Assembly: GCA_002030045.1 (NCBI GenBank) | Contig: LQBI01000001.1 | Location: 207,538 to 271,537, forward strand | Direction of reading: 5' to 3' | From: Candidatus Aegiribacteria sp. MLS_C | GTDB lineage: Bacteria > Fermentibacterota > Fermentibacteria > Fermentibacterales > JCC-6 | DNA length: 64,000 nucleotides | Part shown: in pieces, positions 47,600 to 55,975 of the stretch | Layout of the letters: every line of letters starts with the position of its first letter | How positions within the stretch are numbered: position 1 is the stretch's first letter | Notes under the pieces: generated by a model | Databases searched by the model: none | What the model was told of the DNA's origin: nothing | The model's input: the letters and a program-made list of their open reading frames with translations, nothing else | Translations under genes and position numbers: made by a program

Positions 47600-48583
47600 A
47601 TGAGTATCAGGGAGGCGGTCCTCGGATGCGGAAGGTGGGGCAGTTTCCACCTCTGGTACGGACACCGCTCGGGCAACAGCGTGATCGGATGGGAGCCCGA
47701 GGGCAACCCCCATTACGAGCGTCTGCGCCTCACCGGGAGGAACAGCTATCTCCAGCTCCCTGCGGAGGTGGAACTCACGGAGGACCTGGACGACGTTGCC
47801 GGCAGTGATGTGGTGGTGGTGACGGTACCGGCCCAGAGTTTCCGCTCACTGTGCAGGACGCTGTCCGGTCTTGACCTCTCATCCTCCGATCTGGTTCTCT
47901 GCATGAAGGGGATCGAGAGGGGCACGGGAATGCGGCTCTCGGAAATATCACTGCAGGAGGGTGTATCCCCCAGGAGCCTCTCGGTCTGGGTGGGCCCCGG
48001 CCACCCGCAGCAGTTCGTGGCCGGTGTCCCCAGCTGCATGATAGTTGCATCCGGGAAGGAGGAGGACGCACTGCGGGTCTCCTCCATCTTCAGCACGGAC
48101 CTCATAAGGTTCTACAGGTCAAGGGACCTGACAGGCTGCGAAGTGGGGGCCGCCACGAAGAACATCGTGGGAATAGCCGCGGGACTTCTTGACGGACTGA
48201 ACCTGTCAGGTCTGAAGGGAGCACTGATGGCAAGGGCGCCGCAGGAGGTAGCCCGGCTGGTGAGGGCAATGGGTGGCGACTGGAGGAGCGTTTACGGCCT
48301 GTCGCATCTCGGAGACTACGAGGCGACTCTCTTCTCCCCGTACAGCCACAACAGGATGTACGGAGAAGCTCTGGCCAGGGGTGGAAATACGGAGGACATT
48401 CCCCTTGCCGAGGGGGTGGACACCGCTACGGCCACCATCGAACTGGCGGCCGGCCACGGTGTGGACATGCCCATCACTTCGACCGTCACGAAGATCATAG
48501 AGGGTGAGATGCCCGTGAGGGAGGCTCTGGCAGAGCTGTTCGCAAGGCCCGAGAAGGAGGAATTCTCAAGCGAACTCTGCTGA
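47600..48583 (+). CDS. gpsA: NAD-dependent glycerol-3-phosphate dehydrogenase-like protein
   Basis: The 327-residue protein has the Rossmann motif VLGCGRWGSF, VVVTVPAQSFR, LVLCMKGIERGTG, VWVGPGHPQQF, GCEVGAATKNIVGIAAGLLDGL (catalytic Lys) and GLSHLGDYEATLFSPYSHNR. These correspond to GpsA, which makes sn-glycerol-3-phosphate for phospholipid synthesis. It diverges at several usually fixed places: GPGHP replaces GPSFA and SHN replaces SRN. A specialised relative is therefore possible, though the lipid acyltransferase context fits. ATG 47600 gives a normal N-terminus; the ribosome-binding site is weak. Confidence 0.8.
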   Translation: MSIREAVLGCGRWGSFHLWYGHRSGNSVIGWEPEGNPHYERLRLTGRNSYLQLPAEVELTEDLDDVAGSDVVVVTVPAQSFRSLCRTLSGLDLSSSDLVLCMKGIERGTGMRLSEISLQEGVSPRSLSVWVGPGHPQQFVAGVPSCMIVASGKEEDALRVSSIFSTDLIRFYRSRDLTGCEVGAATKNIVGIAAGLLDGLNLSGLKGALMARAPQEVARLVRAMGGDWRSVYGLSHLGDYEATLFSPYSHNRMYGEALARGGNTEDIPLAEGVDTATATIELAAGHGVDMPITSTVTKIIEGEMPVREALAELFARPEKEEFSSELC

Positions 48584-48601
48584 TACGGGGAAGGATAGGA
48601 A

Positions 48602-49693
48602 CTGAAAGGTACGACGTATCTGGACAGCCTGACCATCAGACCTCTGCTGGCAGAGGCCAGGCAGGCCATGGAGGAGGCTCTGGACCTGGGGCTGGGGGAC
48701 CCCAGGTGCACCAACGCGCCGGGTCGGGAAGCGCAGGCCGCCATGGAGGACCTGGGTTCCCGAGTATCCAAGCTGGTCAACGGAAGAGCAACGGTATTCT
48801 CAGTAGACGGGTGCCTTGCGTCGGCAATGGCCGTACTAGCTGCGGGAAGGGCTGCACGGGCAAGGGGGGCCGGGCACGTGGTGGCATCGCCGGTGGAGAG
48901 TGCTGCGGTGGTGGGCGCACTCAGGCTGCTTCAGGAAGAGGGGTCACGAGTCAGCGTCATGGATTCTGACCGCCGTGGATTCGTGGGGCCTGATTCCCTC
49001 GGAGAGCTTCTTGCGGAGGATACCGGTCTGCTGGTCTGCTGCCTGGCTGACGGGGTATGCGGCACTGTTCAGCCGTTGAAGGAACTCAGCGGCTTACTCG
49101 ATCCGGAAAGGACCTGGGTGCACTGCGAATGCAGCTGGGCAGCCGGGAGGGTGCCTGTGGACATGGAGGAACTGGGAGTTGATTCAGCCTCGTTCTCGTC
49201 GGTACAGCTGGGAGGTCCTCCGGGAAGCGGAGCCGTGACAGTACGAAGGGGGAGGATGCTTTCCCTGGACAGGGTGCCAGAGTTCGCCCTCTCTACGAAC
49301 CTGCCGGCGTCATTCGGCATGGTAGCCGCGATGGAATCGAGGTTCGGCTGTGTAGGGACGTCATCGGGATATGTGGAGGAACTCAGGGAGGAGACCATGA
49401 GGGGTCTTGACTCCTGCGGTCTCAGTTACTCTATCATTGGTGGAGAAGGTTCCTTGCCCGGGACCGGACTGCTGAGGCTGAAGGGCAGGTTCGACAGGGT
49501 GCATGCCAGGCTGGAGCGGGAGGGTGTGATCCTTCCCTCCCACAACTCCACGAGAAGGCTCTCCTTCCTCAGGCGTACCGGCTGGGACGTGTCGATGCCG
49601 GACAGGTATCTGGGCTTTTCGCTGGATACCTTCAACACCGGACTGGACGTCGAGTATTTCCTGCGGGCCCTGGCCTCGGTGCTGGGCTCATGA
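48602..49693 (+). CDS. NifS/IscS-fold class V aminotransferase-like protein lacking the PLP lysine
   Basis: The 363-residue protein aligns along its length with cysteine desulfurases: TTYLDSLTIRPLLAEARQAM at the N-terminus, LEEGSRVSVM-type strands, VPVDMEELGVD and YLGFSLDTFNT at the end. The cofactor lysine in the usual S-x-H-K-x-x-G-P-K-G is Gln202 (SSVQLGGPPG). The PLP-binding HVDAVQ reads HCECSW, and the mobile Cys loop reads LPSHNSTRR. It is probably catalytically dead or repurposed. The homologous N-terminus needs a CTG start at 48602 (AAGGA seven bases upstream; TAG two codons before); ATG 48668 would cut off the first 22 residues. Confidence 0.68.
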   Translation: MKGTTYLDSLTIRPLLAEARQAMEEALDLGLGDPRCTNAPGREAQAAMEDLGSRVSKLVNGRATVFSVDGCLASAMAVLAAGRAARARGAGHVVASPVESAAVVGALRLLQEEGSRVSVMDSDRRGFVGPDSLGELLAEDTGLLVCCLADGVCGTVQPLKELSGLLDPERTWVHCECSWAAGRVPVDMEELGVDSASFSSVQLGGPPGSGAVTVRRGRMLSLDRVPEFALSTNLPASFGMVAAMESRFGCVGTSSGYVEELREETMRGLDSCGLSYSIIGGEGSLPGTGLLRLKGRFDRVHARLEREGVILPSHNSTRRLSFLRRTGWDVSMPDRYLGFSLDTFNTGLDVEYFLRALASVLGS

Positions 49694-49706
49694 AAGGTAC
49701 CCGGTA

Positions 49707-50888
49707 TTGATAAGATACATACTCGTCCTCTGCCTGATGGCGGCAATGCTGAACGGACCCCTGCAGGCGCAGGAGGTTTGCGGATGCAGGTACTTCTGGG
49801 TGGTAAGGGACGGTCTTTCCAGTCCCCAGTCAATTGATTCACTGGTGGAAAGATCTGCTGAGGCAGGGGCCAACGGTCTCCTGGTCCAGGTGGTGGGAAG
49901 GGGGGAAGCCTACTACTCGTCAGCCATCCTTCCCCCGGCATCGCACATTCAGGGTTTCGATCCTCTGGCGTACACCATAGCCAGGGCGCGTCCCATGGGA
50001 ATGGAGGTCCATGCCTGGGTCAACGCATTCCTGGTATGGTCCGACGATGACCCTCCGGCGGACTCCTCCCATGTCTGGCACATGCACCCCGCTTGGTTCA
50101 TGTCCGACCGTTACGGGCGTTCCACCCGTGAGTACACCGGTTATGAATGCGAGGCAGCCGGAATAGTTGGCGCCACTCTCTCGCCGGCGGTCCCGGAGGT
50201 CCGGGGCTTCCTGGCTGAAGTGACATCCGAGATCGCCACCGGTTACGATGTGGACGGGATACACCTGGACTACATCCGATATCCGAACCAGGCTTTCGGC
50301 TACGAGTCCCCGGCGGTGGGAAGGTTCTACCTGGAGACCGGGCTGGATCCCCTTGACATATTCAGACGGGCCTCCGGCACCGGCGAGGTCGAGGCCGCCT
50401 GGTACAGCTGGAGACGGGACATGGTCACCTCAACCGTGGAGACCGTGAGATCTGTTCTGAGGGCGGACGCTCCGGGAGTGCTCCTGTCCGCCGCGGTCAT
50501 GGCCGATCCATCGGAGGCCGCATCTCTCTACTCTTGCGACTGGCAGCACTGGCTGGAGAGGGGCCTGGTCGACTTCGTCTGCCCGATGGCCTACACCACC
50601 AGCCGCTCCAGGGCCCTGGAGCTGGCCGCACTGGTGACGTCCGGTTATCCGGAGAAGGTGGTCTACGGCATAGGTACCTACAACCAGACCGTAAGAAGCG
50701 CGATCACGGGAGCAGGGGAAGCCCTTGCCAGGGATGCCGCGGGCGTATGCGTCTTCAGCCTCAACTCATTCTCCTCGGACAGCACCTGGAAGATAAGGAA
50801 TTTCTGGGGTGAGATCGGCAGTCCCGTGCATGCGGTCGATCCCTCCGTTTACCAGAGGGTCTCCTCCGGCTTCGGGGCATCCAGGTGA
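49707..50888 (+). CDS. Exported GHL10-family glycoside-hydrolase-like protein
   Basis: The 393-residue protein has a signal peptide (IRYILVLCLMAAMLNGPLQA) and a TIM-barrel GHL10 domain: GANGLLVQVVGRGEAYY, GMEVHAWVNAFLVW, VDGIHLDYIRYP with the conserved Asp residues, and LVDFVCPMAYTT. The family is predicted to cleave carbohydrate or peptidoglycan-linked glycans outside the cytoplasm. Start TTG 49707 is 13 bases after the NifS-like gene. Its stop overlaps the GTG of the next gene. Confidence 0.85.
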   Translation: MIRYILVLCLMAAMLNGPLQAQEVCGCRYFWVVRDGLSSPQSIDSLVERSAEAGANGLLVQVVGRGEAYYSSAILPPASHIQGFDPLAYTIARARPMGMEVHAWVNAFLVWSDDDPPADSSHVWHMHPAWFMSDRYGRSTREYTGYECEAAGIVGATLSPAVPEVRGFLAEVTSEIATGYDVDGIHLDYIRYPNQAFGYESPAVGRFYLETGLDPLDIFRRASGTGEVEAAWYSWRRDMVTSTVETVRSVLRADAPGVLLSAAVMADPSEAASLYSCDWQHWLERGLVDFVCPMAYTTSRSRALELAALVTSGYPEKVVYGIGTYNQTVRSAITGAGEALARDAAGVCVFSLNSFSSDSTWKIRNFWGEIGSPVHAVDPSVYQRVSSGFGASR

Positions 50889-51646
50889 GGCTCGGTATAC
50901 TTGCCAGCGGCAGCAGGGGGAACGCCATCGTTCTGGAGCACGCGGGCATCTCGGTCTTCATCGATGCCGGCCTCAGCGGAAGGCGTCACTTCGAGAGGCT
51001 CACAGCGTCGGGATTTGCCGGTTTGAAGCCGGCGGCCCTCCTGCTCAGCCACGAACACTCGGATCACGTGAGCTGCGCCGGTGTCCTGGCAAGGAAATGG
51101 GGCATACCTGTCTGCGGAACCACCGGGACTCTCGGCGCCTGCAGGAGGTCCCTCGGAAGGGTTCCCGGCATTGAGGTCCTCGAGAACGGGTCCGTAATGG
51201 ACCTTGGTGAGTTCAGTATCTCGGCATTCAGTATCGCCCACGATGCCGTGGACCCCTCCGGCTATCTGGTAGAATGGGATTCGGGAAGACTCGGCATAGT
51301 CACTGACCTGGGAGTATCCAGCCCGCTGGTGGAGGAGAGCCTCTCGGGATGCACGGCTCTGGTCCTGGAGTTCAACCACGACGAGGATATGCTCTGGAAC
51401 GGAAGCTATCCATGGAACCTCAAGCAGAGGATAGCGTCCAACATCGGACATCTCTCGAACCATGCGGCATCGGAACTGCTGGCCGCTGTGATGCATAGAG
51501 AACTGAGGACCTGTGTACTGGCGCATTTGAGCCAGGAGAACAACCTTCCGCGACTTGCGGAGGAAGCATCGAGGGAAGTAACGGGAGGAGGGGTCGAGAT
51601 CCTGACCGGAATGCAGGACGAACCCCTTCCCGCGCTGGAGATATGA
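50885..51646 (+). CDS. MBL-fold metallo-hydrolase of the YycJ/WalJ type
   Basis: The 253-residue cytoplasmic protein begins LGILASGSRGNAIVLEHAG, and has LLLSHEHSDHVSCAGVLAR (metal site HxHxDH), ISIAHDAVDPSGY-like and LVLEFNHDEDMLWNG motifs, all typical of the YycJ family, which includes exonuclease-like DNA-repair enzymes tied to cell-wall stress operons. The GTG start overlaps the GHL10 stop (GTGA). All metal ligands are present. Confidence 0.87.
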   Translation: MRLGILASGSRGNAIVLEHAGISVFIDAGLSGRRHFERLTASGFAGLKPAALLLSHEHSDHVSCAGVLARKWGIPVCGTTGTLGACRRSLGRVPGIEVLENGSVMDLGEFSISAFSIAHDAVDPSGYLVEWDSGRLGIVTDLGVSSPLVEESLSGCTALVLEFNHDEDMLWNGSYPWNLKQRIASNIGHLSNHAASELLAAVMHRELRTCVLAHLSQENNLPRLAEEASREVTGGGVEILTGMQDEPLPALEI

Positions 51647-51660
51647 GGAGGTAGTCCAAA

Positions 51661-52188
51661 TTGAAAACGACCTTGATACTGGTGTTCACGGTCGCAATGA
51701 CCGCGGCTGCCCTGGACCTGGACATTGCGGCGAACACAGGGCTCTCCTACCCCACGGGCAAGTGGGGTAACAGCCTGAACACCGGTCTCGACGGGGGGGT
51801 GTACGCTTCCTGGATAGCAACCCCTTCGCTCAGGGCCGGTCTCGGAGTATCGTTCGGAGTGTTCGGCAGCGGTGACCAGGGAGCGGCCAGCCTGACGATG
51901 GTCAGGCCCCAGGTCAGGGCGGGGTATTACTTCAGGCCATGGGGACGGGTGTTCAACCCCGGCCTGCTGTGTTCCTTCGGCATGTGCCGCAGCGCCCTCA
52001 GCAACAGCGGCGGCACTGACCCTGTGACCTGGGACCCCTTCTGGTCTGTGGGCTTCAGATGGAACTTCAGCATCGGCGGGGGCTTCAGGGGAGAGGTCGG
52101 CACCGACTATTCCAGTATAATGGCCGAGCTTCAGACCGGAGACGCATTCCTCCTGCAGCTGGGCCTGTCCAGGGAGGTGGCGATATGA
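51661..52188 (+). CDS. Small outer-membrane beta-barrel protein
   Basis: The 175-residue protein has a signal peptide (KTTLILVFTVAMTAAA) and then eight or so amphipathic strands with aromatic ends (GLDGGVYASWIA, LRAGLGVSFGVFG, VRAGYYFRPWG, SVGFRWNFSIGGGFRGEVG). It resembles small OmpA/OmpW-type barrels, without a specific match. TTG 51661 has GAGGAGG upstream. The stop overlaps the lipoprotein gene by four bases, so the two probably work together at the outer membrane. Confidence 0.7.
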   Translation: MKTTLILVFTVAMTAAALDLDIAANTGLSYPTGKWGNSLNTGLDGGVYASWIATPSLRAGLGVSFGVFGSGDQGAASLTMVRPQVRAGYYFRPWGRVFNPGLLCSFGMCRSALSNSGGTDPVTWDPFWSVGFRWNFSIGGGFRGEVGTDYSSIMAELQTGDAFLLQLGLSREVAI

Positions 52189-52835
52189 GACGGCTCGCGT
52201 CGGCGGTCCTGGCAGTGGTGGTCATGGCTTCCCTGGGCTGCGACAGGAATCCCCTGTTCTTCAGGATGGGGGCCGACTACTATCCCGTCGACGAGTTAGG
52301 AAGCGAATGGGAGTACTCCATCGAAGGAGGGGGGACCCTCATAGTCCAGGTGGTGGATCAGACCGAGAAAGGCGAGAGGGCGTGCTACAGGGTCCTCTCC
52401 GGTGCCGACTACACCTACTGGATAGCGAACGACTGTTTCCTCGAGTTCTATGAGGACCACAGGGTCATGTTCAATGGTATCGAGGTCCCGCTTTACCAGT
52501 CCTGGGTCACCTGGCTCGACTGGCCCCTGACGGTGGGCTACACCCGGACCGATTCGGCTTCCACCTTCGAGGTGAGCCAGGGGGTGACCATCAGTCACGA
52601 CTGGGAACGGACCACCACGGTAGCGGGAATAGGGACCAGCCCCGACGGCCGGTGGGAACAGTGTTACCACCTGGTACAGGATGAGACCACAGTGAACTGG
52701 ATCAGGACCACGGGTTTCGATCCGGAGACCACCGTGGTGACAAGGGACATCTGGCTCGCCCCCGACGTGGGGATGGTGGCCAGCCAGACGGCGGACAGCA
52801 CACTTACTCTTGTGAGCTATACTCCGGGCAGCTGA
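52185..52835 (+). CDS. Hypothetical lipoprotein
   Basis: The 216-residue protein starts MRRLASAVLAVVVMASLGC, with a lipobox Cys19. The rest is beta-rich with the pattern YPVDELGSEWEYSIEGGG and WLDWPLTVGYTRTD, similar to uncharacterised FCB-group lipoproteins that open with a 'FPL..G..W.Y' segment. ATG 52185 overlaps the barrel gene stop. Function unknown. Confidence 0.7.
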   Translation: MRRLASAVLAVVVMASLGCDRNPLFFRMGADYYPVDELGSEWEYSIEGGGTLIVQVVDQTEKGERACYRVLSGADYTYWIANDCFLEFYEDHRVMFNGIEVPLYQSWVTWLDWPLTVGYTRTDSASTFEVSQGVTISHDWERTTTVAGIGTSPDGRWEQCYHLVQDETTVNWIRTTGFDPETTVVTRDIWLAPDVGMVASQTADSTLTLVSYTPGS

Positions 52836-52837
52836 AA

Positions 52838-54184
52838 TTGACCTCGGGCCTCGTCTTCTCGTTCTTCTTCCTGCTGGCCTACGCCTACATAGCCGTGGCA
52901 CACAGGAAGAGGGGCATGGCGATCTGGCTGTCGGCTGTAATGGCTCTGCTGAGCAGCGTTGTCTTCGGCTGTTTCGCCGGATGGGGTGATATTGCGACCA
53001 TAGCCGGGAACATCAACTTCAGCGTCCTTCTGGTATTCTCCGGCATCCTGCTGATAGCCGAGGTCCTCATCGAGGCCGGCATTCCAGGCCATCTGGCCGG
53101 GCACATCGTAATGCATTCGAAGGACTACGGTCACGCCGCCGTCTACCTTTGCATACTCTCAAGCATCATCTCGGTCTTCGTGGAGAACGTGGCCACCGTT
53201 ATGATAGTGGCTCCCATAGCACTCGAGGTGGCGAGGAAACTGAAGGCGAACCCTGTGGTGCTGCTGATAGGCATCGCCGTGGCCAGCAACCTCCAGGGTA
53301 CGGCCACGCTGGTGGGAGATCCACCCAGTATGATACTGGCTGCCTCTGAGAACATGGACTTCAATGATTTCTTCTTTATGAACGGCAGACCCGGAATATT
53401 CTTCGCGGTACAGGTGGGAGCGGTGTTTTCCTTCTTCGTCCTCAAAAGGCTTCTGAAGAAGGATTCCCGTTCGCTGCCCAGGGTGGAGATACCCAATGTG
53501 AGCAGCTGGTTCCCCGCATGGGTCCTGGGAGCGGTCATATTCGGTCTGGCGGTCCTCAGCTTCTTCTTCCCCGGAGTGGGTATTCAGGCGGGGCTCCTGT
53601 GCATCGCCGGAGGGGCGGTCTCCGTGGTGTGGCACGCATTCTACAGGAGGGGACATCTCGGAGCCCGGTCCAGCAGGGGAAGGCACGGGGACAGGACCTC
53701 GAGGAGAATACTCAGGGAGTTCGACTGGGATACGCTGTTCCTGCTGGCCGGAATATTCTTCATGGTGGGAGCGCTGGAGACCATGGGAGTGATGGAGAGC
53801 GTCGGCACTTTCCTGGCCGGTGTCTCAGGTCACGATCCCCTGATGGCGTTCATTCTGGTGGTTGCGAGTGCGGTCGTCCTCAGTGCCTTCGTGGACAACG
53901 TGCCCTACGTGACGGCGATGATCCCCGTGGCCCACGCCATCGCCGGGAGTCTCGACCATTCCGGAGGGACTCACCATTACCTCACCTTCGGCCTCCTGAT
54001 AGGAGCCTGCCTCGGAGGCAACATATCCCCCGTCGGAGCGGCTGCGAACATAGTTTCGGTATCCGTACTGAGGAAGAACGGTTATCCGGTGACGTTCTAC
54101 CAGTTCGTCCGGGTGGGTCTTCCCTTCACACTTGCGGCTACCGTTTCGGGGGCTGCTTTCATATGGTTCGTCTGGGGGCCATGA
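52838..54184 (+). CDS. ArsB/NhaD/SLC13-type ion transporter
   Basis: The 448-residue protein has about eleven membrane helices and the paired re-entrant motifs of the ion transporter superfamily: SVFVENVATVMIVAPIAL with GTATLVGDPPSMI in the first half, and SAFVDNVPYVTAMIPVA with GGNISPVGAAANIVS in the second. These fit ArsB, NhaD or dicarboxylate transporters; substrate cannot be assigned from sequence alone. No ars genes are nearby. The start is TTG two bases after the lipoprotein stop, and it ends overlapping aroB by four bases. Confidence 0.83.
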   Translation: MTSGLVFSFFFLLAYAYIAVAHRKRGMAIWLSAVMALLSSVVFGCFAGWGDIATIAGNINFSVLLVFSGILLIAEVLIEAGIPGHLAGHIVMHSKDYGHAAVYLCILSSIISVFVENVATVMIVAPIALEVARKLKANPVVLLIGIAVASNLQGTATLVGDPPSMILAASENMDFNDFFFMNGRPGIFFAVQVGAVFSFFVLKRLLKKDSRSLPRVEIPNVSSWFPAWVLGAVIFGLAVLSFFFPGVGIQAGLLCIAGGAVSVVWHAFYRRGHLGARSSRGRHGDRTSRRILREFDWDTLFLLAGIFFMVGALETMGVMESVGTFLAGVSGHDPLMAFILVVASAVVLSAFVDNVPYVTAMIPVAHAIAGSLDHSGGTHHYLTFGLLIGACLGGNISPVGAAANIVSVSVLRKNGYPVTFYQFVRVGLPFTLAATVSGAAFIWFVWGP

Positions 54185-55254
54185 TGGAATTCGAATGGGG
54201 AACCTCGACCCTCAAGACCGAGGTCGAGCTTTATCCGCAAAGCCGGGAACCGGACCTCGCCGGGCTCTTCGTCGGGGAGTGGAGGGATCCGTTCCTGGTG
54301 GTCGATGCTTCCGTGAGGATGCTGTGGGACGGACTGCTCCAGCCGGCTATCCTCTCCTCCTCCGGTATTTACGCCATGGAGGCGGAAGAGATCCTGAAGA
54401 ACACATTCTCGCTCTCGCAGATATGGGACAGTATGTCCTCCGCAGGCATAAACCGGGATACGCCCGTCGTGGTGGTGGGCGGGGGGCTGGTCTGCGACAT
54501 GGGTGCCCTGGCAGCGTCCACCTACCTCAGGGGACTGCCTCTGATGCTGGTCCCCACAACCCTGCTCTGCATGGTGGATGCTTGCCTGGGAGGCAAGACA
54601 GGGGTCAACCTGTCCGGAAACAAGAACCAGGTGGGCACTTTCTATCCCGCCGGGCGCATAGTGATCTCCACCCGTTTCCTGGAGACCCTTCCCGGGAGGG
54701 AGTACCGGAGCGGCATGGCGGAGGTCATCAAGACGGCGCTGATCGGGGACAGGGGAATAGAGAACCTGCTTCGTGAGGCGTCTGTATACGGTGGTTCGAA
54801 CGAAGCGGTCCCCGAGGTGGTCAGGCGGAGCCTCGCGGTTAAGGGGGCGGTGGTCGAGGCCGACCTCACGGAGAGGGGTAGCAGGATGGTGCTCAACCTC
54901 GGACACACGGTGGGCCATGCCCTCGAGAGCGCCAGCGGTTTCAGGCTCTCCCACGGCGAGGCGGTGGGTCTCGGCATGCTGGCGGAGGCGGCCATGGCGG
55001 TGGCGCTGGGAGGCGACAGGAATCTCCCGGGCGAGATCCATCGGATGCTGGACGTTGTAGGGCTACCCGGAAGGATGGATGTCGACCCTCTGATGGAGGA
55101 GATCAGGAAGCGGCTGGAAAGGGACAAGAAAACCAGGAGGGACGCCCGTACCTGGGCGCTGCCCTTCGACTGGTGCGACTGCAGGCTGGTCCCCCTCACT
55201 CCCGACCAGGAGGCGGAACTGCTTCCCGGGGCCCTGGAAGTGCTGAAAGTATGA
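54181..55254 (+). CDS. aroB: 3-dehydroquinate synthase
   Basis: AroB converts DAHP to 3-dehydroquinate, the second step of the shikimate pathway. The 357-residue protein has the NAD site VVVGGGLVCDMGALAASTYLRG, VPTTLLCMVDACLGGKTGVNL, YRSGMAEVIKTALI, NLGHTVGHALE (zinc His) and SHGEAVGLGM (zinc His). All catalytic residues are present. ATG 54181 overlaps the transporter stop; the ATG at 54184 is an alternative. No other aro gene is adjacent. Confidence 0.94.
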   Translation: MMEFEWGTSTLKTEVELYPQSREPDLAGLFVGEWRDPFLVVDASVRMLWDGLLQPAILSSSGIYAMEAEEILKNTFSLSQIWDSMSSAGINRDTPVVVVGGGLVCDMGALAASTYLRGLPLMLVPTTLLCMVDACLGGKTGVNLSGNKNQVGTFYPAGRIVISTRFLETLPGREYRSGMAEVIKTALIGDRGIENLLREASVYGGSNEAVPEVVRRSLAVKGAVVEADLTERGSRMVLNLGHTVGHALESASGFRLSHGEAVGLGMLAEAAMAVALGGDRNLPGEIHRMLDVVGLPGRMDVDPLMEEIRKRLERDKKTRRDARTWALPFDWCDCRLVPLTPDQEAELLPGALEVLKV

Positions 55255-55261
55255 AGACCGT

Positions 55262-55975
55262 TTGAAGACCGTCACAGAGGGAAGTTTCTGGGAACACCTG
55301 GAGGAATTCCGGCGAAGGCTCTTCCTCGTCCTTGGGACGCTCACCGGGTTCGTGATTGCGGCCTTCGTCTTCAGCCGCAGGCTGATGGACCTGGTGCTGT
55401 CCAGGAGCCCGATCCCGCTTCGAACACTTGCCCCTTCGGAGGCCTTCTCCGCGCATCTCAACCTGTCCCTGGCCGCGGGTATGCTGGCGGCTTCCCCGGT
55501 AGTCTTCTACCAGTTCTGGAGGTTCGTCTCTCCCGGTCTCTACCGCAACGAACGCAGGAAGGCGGCGAAGGCTGCCGGGGCATGCGTCGCACTCTTCCTT
55601 GCGGGAGCCGCATTCGCCTGGTTCATGATGCTGGACCCCGCCATCACTGTATTCAGGAGCTTCGAGACCGGGAACGTGCAGGGGGCATGGAGCCTTGCAA
55701 ATTTCATCACCTTCCTCGGAAGGTTCATAATGATCTTCGCCGCCGCCTTTCAGCTCCCGGTGCTGGTGATGCTCCTGGTCAGCATGGGTATCGTGACTCC
55801 GGACACACTTGCCGCGTACAGGAGGCACATCATAGTGGGCCTGCTGGTGGTTGCCGCCATACTCACCCCTCCCGACCCGCTCACCCAGGTCATGCTGGCA
55901 CTCCCCCTCTACCTGCTGTTCGAGCTAAGCGTCCTCGCCGCAAGACTGGGCGGCCGCAGGAGGCATGGACAATGA
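55262..55975 (+). CDS. tatC: Sec-independent translocase subunit TatC
   Basis: The 237-residue membrane protein has six helices and the TatC signatures FWEHLEEFRRRLF at the cytoplasmic N-terminus, LAPSEAFSAHLNLSL in the first periplasmic loop and ASPVVFYQFWRFVSPGLYRNERRKA in the second cytoplasmic loop. TatC binds twin-arginine signal peptides and exports folded proteins. No tatA or tatB is in the window. The TTG start is part of an 11-base duplication (see findings); it overlaps the next gene by four bases (ATGA). Confidence 0.93.
   Translation: MKTVTEGSFWEHLEEFRRRLFLVLGTLTGFVIAAFVFSRRLMDLVLSRSPIPLRTLAPSEAFSAHLNLSLAAGMLAASPVVFYQFWRFVSPGLYRNERRKAAKAAGACVALFLAGAAFAWFMMLDPAITVFRSFETGNVQGAWSLANFITFLGRFIMIFAAAFQLPVLVMLLVSMGIVTPDTLAAYRRHIIVGLLVVAAILTPPDPLTQVMLALPLYLLFELSVLAARLGGRRRHGQ

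Noticed and set aside
53518..54180. 221-codon upstream extension of aroB
   Set aside because: It overlaps the transporter gene in another frame. The aroB homology starts at 54181 with an ATGA overlap.
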